This document shows positions 35,001-50,000 of a stretch of 64,000 nt of DNA, in pieces. Under the pieces are notes generated by a model that searched no databases, had not been told where the DNA came from, and saw only the letters and a list, made by a program, of their open reading frames with translations. Within the stretch, counting starts at the first letter, position 1. Each line of letters opens with the position of its first letter. Position numbers and translations under genes: made by a program. The DNA comes from Blastomussa wellsi (lineage: Eukaryota; Cnidaria; Anthozoa; Scleractinia; Plerogyridae), in NCBI GenBank assembly GCA_947652115.1, contig OX393570.1, positions 12,606,950 to 12,670,949 on the forward strand, written 5' to 3'.

Positions 35001-38000
35001 AACATGCCACTCACATACATTTTGAGCCCGCAATGCAAAGGCCCAAAAAGCGGGAAAATCTCATCTTCAAACCTAATTTTCTCGCCAAAATAAAGAAACA
35101 GGAATAAATTAATACCCCAACTAAACTTTACCTATGTTAGGCTTAGACTGGAACCAAGACTGTCTCCTAAGCAACATTAAAATATGCATCATGTGGTGTA
35201 TTTCTTAGGCTATAACATGCTTACCAACTGTCACACCTTGCGACGTCATCAGTACCTAATTTGCATTATACAACAAACTTTAATATCTCTGGAACGAGAG
35301 GAGATATTACGAAAAGGAAAACGCCATTCTTCTTCATTTTAAAAGGCCTTTCAAATAAGGATATTTTGCAATAGCTCATTTTTTCATTTCATAGGCACTT
35401 TAAGGTGCTTGGTGGCATATTTATGAATTGCTTGTTGGCTTCAAGCAGGTGAATTCTAGAGTTCTTCAACTCACTTTGCCTGTTTGAGTTCGACAATCTT
35501 GTTTTATAATTGCCGGATCATCTGATAACGCTGGTGGAAAACGTTTCTGTGTATTTTTCATATGTGTTTCGCACCATCCTGAAAGGAACGAGTAGACACA
35601 AATGATCGATCCTGCTTTCCAAGGAAGACATCACAATAGGCACTGAACCCATTCCCCTAGAACACGACCATGAAACCAAAATTAATGGCGGCGTTTTACG
35701 TGCTATTTTCAAGACTTGGCTGGGGCACAGAAAATTGTGGATTCAGTCTAATCCAAAACTTTTTTGCTCATATACAGAAAATAAAAAGAAGTTTTAGTTA
35801 AGGAAAAAAGGGGATAGGTGCACTTTAAGTTGTGATTAAATTAACCTAGGGTTAGATGGAATACGTATAGCCGGGTAATTGTATGGGCCGAGTAAAATTA
35901 AGGATTAATATGCGTGTTGTTAATCCTTAATTGTGTGCTGTGCGACTCAGGAAAACACAAGTGATATTAGAGAGATTAAGCAGGACGTTATACGGCAAAC
36001 GGGAAACGCGAGCTTGCCTTTCATTTTGCAACCTTTGTATCTAATTCTTAACCCATGGACTCCTAAACCGGCCGTGACAGACCTTGACCTTTGTTCCGCT
36101 TCTGACGTCATCAGCTTTGACCAAAATAGGAATCCATTTGTCCCAGTTCTACAGAAGGAAAAGAGCTTTCCAATGTACCCAGATGATATTGATTGGGCCA
36201 ATGGAGCTTGAAATATGCAGGAAAACGCTTAGAATTTCCCGCCAAAAACTAGAAGGAAAATTTCCCTCACTTACCCTTGGCTACTCCATGTTGAGTATTT
36301 CCCGTCTCAATGATGCTTTCGTGGCAATTCCTGAACCGAAAGCAAGCCCAGTAAAAGGCCAACAAAAGTATAAAAAAGATACGAGGAAAGGAGAAAGGAA
36401 AAGCGAAAAATAAAAATAAAGAAATTGAAAAGATCTCGAAATTTTGATTTGTGCGCATGCCCGATCGCCCGATCGTTAAATGCGATACCAGTGAAAAACC
36501 TGGCATGCCTTCATTCTGCAAATGCATTTTGGAGAAATTTGAAGACTACTTAGACTATAACTGACTAGAAAGTGTTCAAAATGTCTAAAAAACACGTTTT
36601 TTTTTTCAAAAATCTCCAGGAGTCAATCTCCCAGAAAAATAGCAAAAAATTCACTCGTTCACAAAAAACACATACCGACTTATTTTCACGAACATACACC
36701 TAACGGAAAATCGCAGAAGTTGAATTTTTGCCGTTCGCGGGAAAAATGAACGTCATGCTTAATCTCTATTAATCCTCAATTTTACGAGGGAACATGATTG
36801 CTTGTTTATGACAAAGAGGGCAAAATTTTAGGCAAACCTTCAAGGCACGTAGCTAAATCTAGCGAGCAGAACGAAAACATAAGTAACTTACTAACACGGT
36901 GACTTTCATAATGCAGAAAAACAGCAAGATCGAAAAACGTTTAGAATTGGAGAACAACAACAGTTATGTATTAGTTCCTGAATGTTATTAAAACGTTTTT
37001 TCACCAAGTCTTATGTAAGATGACTTTGGTCTGAAATAAATTTAATAGCATCCAATTCGATTTCTGAAATCATTGGCTTCAATATGAACTGGAGTGCATT
37101 GTTATTTTGCATTTTCGTCAAAACTGGCCCTACATTTATTAATATGGTCACTAATTACTGCCGCAGCGAGTGAGCATGGAGCGAACGAGCGAACGAGCGA
37201 GGCAGCTCTCTAATCGGCATAAGATTACATTATAGGGGCTTGCAATCACTTTTTTTACGAAATGCAAGGAATCCTGGTCGGCGGTAAGATCAAAGGCGCA
37301 AGGAATTGTGGTTATGCGCAAATGGAAGATTTAGGATGCGCAGTGGTATATGCGTGAGAAGATGACTTAGCGTGTGTAGTCGATTACACCGAGTAGGTTA
37401 TGCAAATATAGGCTTCGTTATCGGACTATTTTTGTCGGCTCTTTCTAACCAATGGTTATTTGTCGTTCAGCTTGAATTTTGGTTTCTTTTGCAGTTAAAA
37501 ATACGTTTATCAGATGAAATGTACCTTTCTTTGGTCAAGTCCAAATTTTACGTTTCGTTCTTGATCGATCGGCTGATTGCCGGAGGGAAAGAACATAACA
37601 CGTGCATTCCGGGCTCGGTATCCCAGACATGTGTTATGCTTGAAAACAACTCGGTGATTTGAACTTATCTTGTTTTGGATTTTTGAAAACTGAAAGAAAC
37701 AAACTATCCAGATATTCGCTGGGTAAAAATGCCTTTTAAATATAAATGTAGACGAGATTCTTGGATTCAGAGGAAAGCAAGAGCAAAGGTCACGATAATA
37801 ATAATAATAATAATAATAACTTTATTCATGTGTCAATTGTAAAAAATAGCAGTAATAAAACCACTAAGTAAGGACACAACAAAATAATTTAAATGAAATA
37901 ATAAATAACCATAATATTAATATACGAATAATTTACATGTAAGATATGTACAGATTCTGTCTCTAAACTAGCTCGCTCTCTCTACCTCCCTCTAATAAAT

Positions 38001-41000
38001 AATTAAATATTAATACAAGAATAATATACATATAAAATATGTAAAAATTCTACACTAACTCTCTCTCTAAAACCAGCTCACTCTCTCTTCTTACACACTC
38101 ACAATTATAATTCATCCATTCGCAATATATATAATAAATGAAATTATATATATAATTAAATGAAACTGAAATTTGCGGTCAGCAGAATTAGGCCAGGGCA
38201 CCTTGATTTCCAGACGATAAAAGCCTAACACATAACTAAGAATCATGCGCTGCAAACCAAGCAGTCCACACAGCCACCATCGTCCATTAGCATTTCCAAA
38301 TCCAGTCCTCTAACTGCCCTCTTAAAACCTGCTAGTGAATGCAGAGTCCTAATACGGGAAGGTAGCTTAGCTCATAGCACAGGTCCTAAATACCTAAGAG
38401 AATGCTTGCCATAATGAATAGATTTAAATCTTGGAATAGCAAATTCTTTAACTCTTAAGTTATACACTATATGATTTGTTGAAAATAAATCTTGTATATA
38501 ACTTGGTGCTAGCTCAAATTTTACTTTATACATGATGGTCGCTATATCTTGCAATCTACGGTTCAATAAGGTGGGCAAATTAGCCCATTCTAGCAACTGC
38601 TTATAGTTAGCATTCCAGTCACAGAAAACTGCCCTAAGACCCCTCTCCTGGACACGCTCCACTTTTCTTGCATCACTTCCCCTACAAAAATGCCATACTG
38701 TACTGCAGTATGTCAAATAGGGCAAGATTGCGGCCTTATACAGTTGCAGCTTAGCAGTGGTTGGAATCAAGTTGCGCAACCTTGTCATTACTCCCACTCT
38801 AATGCTAATGAGAATGCTACCGTATTTAGTAAAATTTCCCTGTAAACAGTTCTCTTTGTACCAACTTGTAGGTGCAACTGCACTCTCCTGTAATCTTGTT
38901 TGGATTAACTGGACATCTTTACTTGCTTCGAAAAACTGGTGATCATCTGCGTACATGGAGATATTCGACTTCACCACATAAGTCAGATCATTCTGATAAA
39001 GATTCCACAACAAAGGCCCAAAGGAAGAGCCTTGAGGGCACCCTCTTTCCACCTTCCTCCATCCGCTCGTTGTATTCCCTAGCTTCACTCTTGCTTGGCG
39101 ATTTTCAAAATATGATGCCATGAGTTTGAGGCTGACATCATCAAAACTGTATGCTCTCAGTTTAGCCAGCATGAGTGGAGGGAACAGACAGTCAAAGGCC
39201 TTACTCATGTCAGTTGACAACACACCAACACACTCCCCATTGTCCAATGAATGTCTCCAGCTCTCAGTCAGGTATAACAGGGCAGTCTCGCAACTGTGCC
39301 TCTTTCTATATGCAGTCAAATGGTCACACAGGCGATCGTTATAATGACCAGTGATTTGAGAAGAAAGGAGTTGCTCAAAGATTTTATTGATACAATATAT
39401 GTACAAAAGCACGACAACGCTGCTGTCGAAAGTTGTCCGTAAAACCTTGGGGTTTTACAACCTCGTTTAATCGTTTGTATTTTGGGGTGACTCCTTGTGA
39501 TCGATCGTTTCAAATCCGGCCCTTCTGGCGATGCGAGTTTCGATTTACTGTAGAAGCTGTCTTGTGATAATTTCTTTCGCACACACAGCATGCAAATTTA
39601 TGTGATCATTGCGCTGTTATTAACGAAAGGAAGGAAGTGTTCACCTTTGCTGGTGTCTTTATTTCAGATTTTTGATAATGCTTTAACTCAAGTTTTGTAT
39701 TTATAATGGAAGTAACAAATTTTAGCGGTTTCGATTTGAAAGCAATTTTGAGTTCGCTCGGCCGCTCGCACACAAGCCTGAAAAACATAAGAACGTTCAA
39801 ATTCAACGCACTGTCTGTTGTGAACTCAAAATATCCCGTGAAGCGCTTTATGCAAGCGCTTTTTCCTGGTGTCTTTATTTTCAATTTTGAGATTGCTTTC
39901 ATTCATGTTTCGTATTTGTGACGAACGCAATAAAGTCGAAGAAGTTTCGATTCATGTTTGCTCGCACGTAAAACGGGCAAATTCAATGCGCTGTCTGTCA
40001 GCTCAAATGCAAAATGAAATTTTATCACTATAAGCAAACCTAACGTTGTGAACAAAATATCAATTGCTCGACTAAATCTTCGAACTTTTGTTGAAATTAT
40101 AAGTGAGGATACTCTCAATAAATTTTATCTTGTTCACAAGATAATTTTTCCCGTACTTTATGCCAAAATTTCCGTTTCATTGAGTCTCTCATGATCATAG
40201 TTTGGTTTTACAACATTGATAGTTACTGTTAAGAGGCATCAGTTATATCAACAGCGAAATGTTGATCTTACAATTTTAATAGCTGACAACAAATGCTTGT
40301 TTTATAGTTTTATTAAAGAGTTTTTTCTGTACTGTCCTTTGCAGAATGATGATACTTGGGGGGCCGTTCAAATTTTTATGGAAGACGGGTGGTATAAGAT
40401 GGGGAGCTGGACAGTAAATGTGCCTTACGCTTCAAATGTCACTTCGAATTAGCATAGTTGTAAGAATGGAATCTCGCATCTCTTCATTGTTCCAGCCAGC
40501 CAAGATAGTACAGTTCATAAAGTTACTGCTAGCACAGTTATTTCGTCCTCCCCTTTGGCAGCATTTTTACCATTTAGGTATACTAGTATTGTTATACATT
40601 GTAGTCACCATCTGTCTTCTCATTGGCTAAAAGCCTATAGTTAATTCTGGGAAACAGCGCAACCTACAGATTATTCACTAATCTGCTAGCAGAAATTGCT
40701 TGAATATAAAGATTCTGAAAATACTAAAAGATCGACAAAAGTGACGAAGGAACTGTTCTACGAATATCTTAAAGAGAAAACATTCATGAGCCACACGCCA
40801 AAAAAGAATTAGCACAATTGTTGAAATCTTTTTATGTGGAAGCGCGAAAAAAGAATGGATCATTTTACTCCATGGGAAGCCTGAAAGCAATGTACAATAA
40901 AACAATTATTAGATTCGGTTTTTGTGATATCCGGAATAATCAAGGTCTCGGTTAGTGATAATTGATAATTCCGGATATCACAAAAACCTCATCCAATAAT

Positions 41001-44000
41001 TGTTTATAATCCCGTAGTTTCAAATTCATTGAAACATTCTAAGGCTGTCAACTTGTTGCCTCGACCTTGGTAGACATTGCGCTTATTTTCTGACTAGTCA
41101 TTTGTGGTTCTAATTACACCTATCCATTGTCTCCATTTAGTTTGAAGCTACCACATGGATTCTATTCTTTTTTAACCAAATAAATCGAGAAACTGAAGTA
41201 AATTCATAAGAGATGTACAAGCGAACACTGAGTTTGAAAATTTTGCTCAAATTACTGCCATCAAGAAGCCAACTCAGTGCAAATCTCAGTGCAGCACGTT
41301 GAGTCAATTACAAGCAAGACATTTTCCTGCTCATCCAATTAGGATCAAGTAATTTTGCCCCAGGCAATTACCAAATTTAATGCAAAATGTCCTCTGTCTC
41401 AGCCAATCAGTTTTCATTAATTTTGCCCTCTATGTCATGTTTACATTTATTGTACCCATTCCTGTAAGCTGCTGACCAATTATTCATATCCATGGGCAAG
41501 TTACCAATTTTTCCTCAAGCACGCATTAGGTACGAGATGGTAGACAGCCAACGAGGCACATAGCACTGAGTTTGCTATAACTGTGTCATATCAAACGAGT
41601 GCAAATGCAATGAGCCAGCCTCAGCTTCAACATTTATGCTTCAGCTCTCAATATTTATGATACATCCATATTGTTCAATTTAAGTGTCAGTAGATTAGCT
41701 TGCCTTTTTAATGTATGTATACAGCAAGAAATGTCTGCGATGGAGGAATGGATGGAGAGTTTAGAAAAGGAAATGGCAGAAGTTGAGCAGGAAGAGGCCA
41801 AGCTTAAGAGTCAAGAAGTGGACATAAAACACGAGGTGGAGAAATATGAGACAGTTTTGAAAGAGAATCAACAAAAAGTCAAACATTGGCAGAAAGAGGT
41901 GTGTTATCACATTAATTGTTCAATATCATAAGCAACTGAAAACATAGCCTCCACTGCTGTGTCAGAGTGCAGTGAATTAATGGTTACAGAATGTTACAAT
42001 TGAGAAAAACAGGAAAGATGTTTGAAAACTAACCCAGGCACTGCAAAGAGTTTGGTTTGTTTTAAAGGAATTGGGCAAGAAAAAAATCAGTAAATAAGTT
42101 CACCTCATTGCCTTCCCATAAAGTATTATAAACTATGATGCATTAATATTAAGGGTCTGTCACGCCTGATTATAGAAATTTTTATGTTCTAGTTTCCATA
42201 TTATTCTGCAAAATGCCACCAAATACACAAATAAATTTTATAAAAAGATTCCACAGAACAAGATAGAACCGGTATTTTGGGCAAGTAGTACAGGATTGCA
42301 TGGATGGAAGTGGATGTCCAGAAATCAACGCTGAAATTCTGGTGATATTTTGAATCTTTTAATAGTTATTTCTTCCTAGTTGATCTTTCTTTGCTTTCAC
42401 CATTTTTAGCATTTTTCTCAATCTATTGCAAGACAATAAAGCACAATTACAGCAAACTTCAGGCCACACTTTTTAAAATATGATATATCAGGCGTGACAG
42501 TGTCCCTTTAATTTTCAGAAACAAATTTTTGTCCAAATAATGGGTGGTGTACTCAAAGGACTTTAGGATCTAATCAGTGCTTGGAGGTCACAATTAGTTT
42601 TGTCTAGACGAACACAAACTTGCTATTAAAGTGATTGCCTAGTTTTCCATTGAGTATCCTTACTAAGCATAATTTAACGCGTGATCAGCATGCGTGCACA
42701 TTAAACATGGCGGCTTTTTCTTTGTGCCTGGAGCGCGCCAGAGAAGAAAACGTCATTTTCTCAAAAACGAGTACGTTGACCTATCTTTTTTTTCTTTTTC
42801 GTTGAATTAAGTAATATGTTTCTTCCTGTACAATAAATATAGACCAATTCTTAGTCATGGAAAAGAAAAGGAACAATAGTCGAAAACGTGTGTTTTACAA
42901 GCTCATTGGGAGTAAAATCGTAATTATACATAAGAAATTACTACGTTTAATTGAGTTGCTGTCCCTCCTAACCGAGTATGGGGACCCCATTTTTATTTCA
43001 AAATTGAAGTTCCTATAAAAAAAAAAACAATCGATAGGAAAAGTTTGAAAAAATCTCAGTGTATGTTCTATTTCTGTGGAATGACCTTAATTTGCTGAAG
43101 TTTTGTTTGTCCTCAGTTGAGTAAGTTGTCACTGCAGTCATTGAGTGCATCAGCTGATGCTGTACCAGAAGAAAGCCTGCCAACTCTAACACGTGACGAA
43201 CTTGAGGGTATCGATAAAGAAACTGTCATGGTAATGTACCTATATCTTCTAACAGTAAATTTTCAATTATAGCGCCAATCCTTATGACACCATGTAACAT
43301 AACCCTTTGGCGTCCTATCTCAAAAGTACACGGAACAAATGAATTGAATCAATTGTTGTTTTGCAGAGATAGACAGAGTTAGCATTGTACTGAGGTATGG
43401 TATCCCTTAGTACTGCTTAACATTGAAGTTTTTCGTGATATCCAGAATTAATTATCAAGGGCGAGGTAAATGTTATCAGCCGAAGCTAAATAATTGTTTA
43501 TTAGTGAAGCACTTCTACATCATGCATAGACATTATATGATGTCCATCATATACCACTGATCCCTGCTGGCAACATTACTATCAAGTCTTTTTCTCTCCA
43601 GTATGAAATCACTGTTCTGGAGGAGAAACTTAAACATATGAAGCCTAACATGGGAGCCATTGCAGAATATCGTAAAAAGGTAGGCAAACATTGTCTTTAA
43701 ATGTAGTTAAATGATAATTTAACTTAGTTAATGACGAGGAGCAAGTTTGGTTGGTGAAGCAGCTTTTATTGGCCACCCTTGCGGGGATCGGGGGCCTTTG
43801 GCGTTTGTGGCGTTGCTACTTCTTGCTGCAGTTCCGGGCTGTTGCCAGGACATTTCTGGCGTTCGCCGGGTCAGCGGTATTCTTACGCATTTTATGCATG
43901 CGCCATAGCATGTGCTTGTAGCTTCACTCAGCATACAGGGCGATTTTGTAGCTCGCAATTTTTAGTGCCCCCCCCCCCCCCCCTTTTGTGTGTGGCATGG

Positions 44001-47000
44001 CGTTTTTTGTGGGTGTGGCGTAGCGTTGTTGGCGTTTTAGCGTTGGAGTTTTGCGTTGGCGTTGTAGCGTTGGTGTTTTAGCGTTGGCGTTTTAGCGTTT
44101 GGTGATTTAGCGTTGGCGTTTTAGCATTGGCATTTTAGCGTTGGCTTTTATTATTGTTATTATTGTTAACAATTTGTGATATTGTCCAGCTTTCAACCTT
44201 TGCATTTTAGCATGATTTTGGAAATCTCAAAAACATACGTTGATCTTTTGAAGCTGAACAATAATGGTTTTATTTTGTAGAGCAGTACTCGACAAATGAT
44301 TAGAACCCATTAGGAAGTGAGGATGGCTGACGATGGCGAGGATGGAAACGGATTGTGATATGGATTTTTAAAAAAGCGTCAGGATGTCAGTTTTTCAAAG
44401 GTTCAAATTCGGCTTGAAAATCGTTGAAATTTTGCCAAAATGTTGCTGCAGTGTGGACTTTCTTCAAGAAATTGCTTTAAATCATTTAGTTAGAGCTAAT
44501 TCAGTTCTTATCGCATAAATGTAGTGACCATTTCGTGAATTTTTAACAGTTTTAGGCGAATATATCGTGACAGTGTCCCTTTAAGGGCCAAATAAGCTAT
44601 CTATTGCTGCACAGATTATCCTGGATGGAGAGAGAGTGCGATTGATCTTCGAAGGCAAAGATACTACCGGCGGAAATTTTTCCTACTTCGTTTTCACCAT
44701 TTATTGTTCTCATTTCAAAGCTTGGCCCTGCTGGTGATCAAAGGGTCACAATGTGCAAGGCAGCGAGCCTTGTGAGGCAAACGTGCGAGGCAGTTGAAAA
44801 CATGCAAGGTGCAAATATCTCCTTTCCCATTCTTTTCACTGTTTGTACTTATGCTAGCACCTTTTCAATAAACAAAAAGAAAGTTTTCAGTTCGTCATTC
44901 AACCTTAATCATTGCCAAGTCTCCATCATCCTCTTGCCTAACGAGGCCTATGAATCAGGGATACTGTTAACATTATACCATTGTATCCAGCGTGAACGTA
45001 CGTTACTTTTCTTATTCAGTACAACTTGTAACAAACTTTGTTAGAAAAAGGCAAATTTTGTCTAGCCTCTCTAGTTTTCACTTATCGCGCATCGCGGATT
45101 AAACCTAAGTCGCCAAGGAACTCGTTTATTAATCCGACACCATTTCAAGCAGGTGTCCACTTGATTTACAACTTGTGAACAAAACGCTGTGAGTGATTTT
45201 AATTTATACCTTTCCTGCTTATGTCATATGTATGCCCATTGCAGTTTTGCTTCAATGGCACTTGTATAGTTGCATGGCTCGCATGGTTTGCATGCGCAGA
45301 CTATGCCTCGCATGGCCTTTCACGTCTGCCCTGCATACCTGCCTCGCTGGCTGGCTCGCATATTGTATACACTCGCTTATGAGATTTAGCCAAAAATATT
45401 TTCTTCCTTTGAAAAGCTGCAATTTAGTTTGAAACCTGGGGTCCCGTTTTGGCCTTTCTTGAGCTTTTGAAAGTCATACGCGTCACTCTTACTCTTTTTG
45501 TATGTGATAGCCCGTTGAAATGAAAATCCCACGAATGGCGTTCAAAAGCTCAATAAAGAAGAAAGGCCAAAAAGGGACTCCAGGTAAGGTTTCAAACCTT
45601 ATTGCACCTTTTCAAAGGAAAAAGCAATATTTTTAGCTAGATTTAAAATCCATACAAACTCTAACAGTACATTGCTTTACCTGTGGAACTGAAAAGCCTG
45701 ATTTATGATGGAACAGAGTTTTCACTTTATAAGCAAAATTGTTTTGACTTTCCGATCTTCCTGTAAACCCTGTGTTAATACCGCTTTCAATCTTCACTGG
45801 TTTTATTGTGTGTTTACAAAAAATTACGATTACAATGTTTCTCGAAGGCATTGAACTTCTTGCTTTGTTTGCTTTAACGGAAAAATGCTTTTTATATTAA
45901 AGACTCTATGTCTTCAGTGAAATCGATATGGTGAAGTTAGAACAATTATACACGCACAATGTATGTCAAACCTTTACAGGAAGAAGCTTATCTGGCTAGA
46001 GTAAAGGAACTTGATGAAGTGACATCAGAGCGTGATCAGAAGAGGAAGGAGCACGAGGGTATGCGTAAACAGCGCCTTGACGAGTTCATGGCAGGTTTTT
46101 GTGTGATCACTACCAAACTGAAAGAAATGTATCAGGTAATCCACGTCACAATGATTTCCAGGTTCCCATCCAAACATAGGTATTAATAGTCAAAGTACCA
46201 TGTCAAAATACCAGTTGCTTCTTGTGTTTATTAGATGATTACACTTGGTGGTGATGCTGAATTGGAGTTGGTTGATAGCCTTGATCCTTTTTCTGAAGGA
46301 ATTGTTTTCAGGTAAGTGACTTGTCTATTTGCTACTGTACATCTGAATAGTCAATTTTTTTTCTCAAATAAAAGATTACCATAATAGATATTTTCCATTG
46401 GCCAATAGTCTCTGCTATTTTTTTTTTTTTTACTGTTCGTTTCATGACTCTTTGAGATACACAATATCTTTGATGTCACGTTAACTCTTTGAGATACACA
46501 ATATCTTTGATGTCACGTTAACTCTTTGAGATACACAATATCTTTCAAGTCACGTTAACTCTGAGATACGTAATAGCTTTGATGTCACGTTAACTCTTTG
46601 AGATACGCGGTATCTTTGATTTCAAGTTAACTCTTTGAGATACACAATATCTTTGTTGTCACCTTAACTCTTTGAGATACACAATAGCTCGGCTTTGATG
46701 TCTCTGCTGATTTCTGGAACCAAAAATTGTCAGAGCAACATTTATACAATCGAGAAAACCAGCTCCTTTTATGTGTTTTTATATTACTTTAAACAAGCAT
46801 GCAGTTAATTGTGCTCAAATTCCTTTTTCCCACTTACCATGGGTTGCTATAAATTATTGCATGAGTTTCTTACAGAGTACTGTCATGCTGCCAATATGTG
46901 CCAATCCAGTCTTTGAAAGTATTTTTTTTTTCTAAATAATAATAAATTATTGTTTTGAATTTTGCATTTGAGATAACTCTGGACAAACACTATCTACAGG

Positions 47001-50000
47001 AGTGACAATGTTCCATTATTGTTGTATTGTTTTGATTTTTAGTGTGAGGCCACCAAAGAAAAGCTGGAAGAACATCTCCAACTTATCAGGAGGAGAGAAG
47101 ACTCTGAGTTCACTGGCTTTGGTGAGGGCGCATTTCACTAGCATTAAATTGTATTTTAAAGATGATGAGTGTAGTAATACAATTTGTATGGAACGTGCAC
47201 AATAGACTAGCAAAATTCAATAATTAATTGTCTCCTTCAACTTGCATTTCTCTCCTGGTACCATTTTCATGCGCGTCAAAATAATGTCCATTATAGCATC
47301 CAGCCCAATTAGAACAAAAAAATGTTTTTTTGTTTAATATTTATTGTTCACATTTACTACAGTTACAATACTCACAAACACAAAACTTACATACTCATAT
47401 ACTCACTAGTTTATTTTTGCAATGTGTGAATTTATCTGATTAGTGTGCAGCACGAGCTTTTAGAAGCAAGTTGCTGCTGCATACCAAATTAGTTGGGTTC
47501 ACACAGTAAAAAATTAAACTGGTGAGTATACACGTCATTTTCTTTCTCGATCCAGCTCTCTCAATGCAGCTCGACTGAAATCGAATCTGGTAATGGCGGA
47601 CAGTTTGAACAATAATTCGTCGTTCAAAAAACGGACTTATTTCGAAAATTGAGGCGCAATAATTGGCATGGTGCATTCTTGCCAAATATAAAATCGGAAT
47701 CGAAAGAGAACAAGAACAAAATTTTTTCATCTTAGTACCACTTTAAGTAAATGATGTAAGTGATCAATATCTTTAGAAAACCAACTTATAAAAAAGACTG
47801 GTTTTTTGTCAACTAAAATATTACAGTTGTTCCATAGAATTTCCTGTTTGATATCTGTTTAGTTAATCGTAAGTGTTTTAAAATATTGCCAATATTTTGA
47901 GTCCGCCATGTTTTTTTCACTAATTATTGTCTTCCTTTTAATTTTTGGAGGTTTACCGTCCCAAATAAAATTTAACGTTATTTTGTTGATGTTCTCAATA
48001 TAATGGATTAGAACGTATAAAACAGAAGCATTAAAATCAATTTAGAATGACCCAGCGTTTTAACGATATTAATCTTCCCAAGTTTTCTTCTCTGCCATGT
48101 GTGGAATGATTTCTCTTAGTCTCGCATTTTGGAACCAAAGTTAAGCTCGTCTGAATCAGTTTGGTTGTGGGAGAAAAATACACCTAGAGAGAGTATAGGA
48201 TTTTTTTGGCCACTTAAAACCGAAAGGAGTATCTTGGTTGTCTTTCTACTGCCCCAACCACATTGCCTCAGTTTTAGACGTATTAATCTCTAACCCAGAA
48301 AGAGAACTAAATTCTTTAAGAAAGCTAAGAAGTTCTAAAACCGATAGTTGTGTCATCAGCATATTGGGCTGTTTTTATTTCATGATTGTTAACTTTGAAT
48401 ACCTTTGACGGATTTACAGCTTTTGCGAAGAGTTCTATTCCCAAATCAAAAAGTATTCCTGATAGAGGACAGCCTTGATGCACCCCTCTTTGTAGGGAAA
48501 AAATGCAGAAGCATGACCGTTGTTGATGACACAACCAGAGACATCATTGTAAAATGTTTTGATCCAGCTCAAAATATCTGGTCCAAAATTGAAGAGTTCA
48601 AGGGTGGCGTTGAAGAAGGGCCATTCAATCGAGTCAAAGGCTTTATTGAAATCAAGGAAAATGGCTATACCATTTTGTTTTGTTAAATTTGTAAAATGCA
48701 ATACACTTTGTACCAGACGCATGTTTTCGCCGGTATAACGACCTATGACATAGCCAGTTTGATCAACATTTATGATATTGGGTAGCACTTTTTCGATTCG
48801 TTTTGATATGGTTTTGGTAAGCATTTTATAGTCAACGTTTAATAGCGATATTGCCTTAGGTTCTCTAAAATTGCTTTGTTCTTTTTTTTCGGAATGAGTG
48901 AGATCATCCCTCTTCTCTGAGTTATAGAGGGCAATCCGGATTGAAAGGCATAATTGAAGCTATCTGTCATTTTTTTGTTGATTTCGGACCAGAAAAAGAA
49001 GCAGAATTCTGCTGGAAAACCTTCCGTGCCTGGAGTTTTACTGGATTCGAAATTTTTAAGCGCCTCATAACATTCATCTGTGGTGACTTGACCTTCGAAG
49101 AATGTTCTCTCTTCGTCTTTTACAGTCAAACCGGATGTTCATTTGATGGGAACTCTGCAATATTGATTGGCAGTTTGATCTAACCAACTTTCAACTTTCA
49201 ATTCAAATTTGCTCGAGCAAGTTGCCAAGTTCCGGTTTTCATTTTGCCGCATAAAAGAAAGTAACACCACTGTTTCAAAGAAACAGAAAAATTGCTTCAT
49301 TGTCGACTGTTTATCAACAGACTGCGAGAAATTATCGACAGGCTTAGTTCAGGTTGCCAAACTGGGAATCGCGCTTCAAAATTAAAAAAATGTAAGCCGT
49401 AACTCAAAGCAAATTTGAATTTTTAAGTACAATTCCCAGCTTGGCAATTTGAACAAAGCCTGCCGCTAATTTCTCGCCGTCTATTGATAAACAGTCGACC
49501 ATGGAGCAATTACTTTCTGTTTCGTTGAAACAGAGCTGGTACTACTTTGTTTTATACGGCAACATGAAAACCGGAACTTGGCAACTTGCTCGAGCAAATT
49601 TGAATTGAAAGTTACAAGTTGGTTAGATCAAACTGTCAATCAATATTATTATCCACATACTCGGTCAAATTGATCTCCAAAACACCCGGCTGATTGGTTC
49701 ATGCGATGAATTTAAACCAATCAGATTACGTTCAGACCGCTTGAAGCGGGAAACCATCGAGATGCGTACGAGCTTTGAAGCTGTTTCACACAAAACGCAT
49801 AGTTTTCAGAGAGAAAAATTGGCGTACTTGTTATAAATGGGAAGAATACAGACAAAAAATTCGGATTTAGACTTGAAGATAGGCTAGAAGCAAGAGCAAG
49901 TTCTTGTTGTCTTTACAAGAAGCGAAACGTCGTTTACTTATTGAAGTACTGCGGGAATTTTACACCGACGATCAACTGGAAATTGTAAGTTCGTTAAATA

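Noticed and set aside
43779..44081. 100-codon ORF
   Set aside because: Produced by the GCGTTGG minisatellite and poly-C tract.
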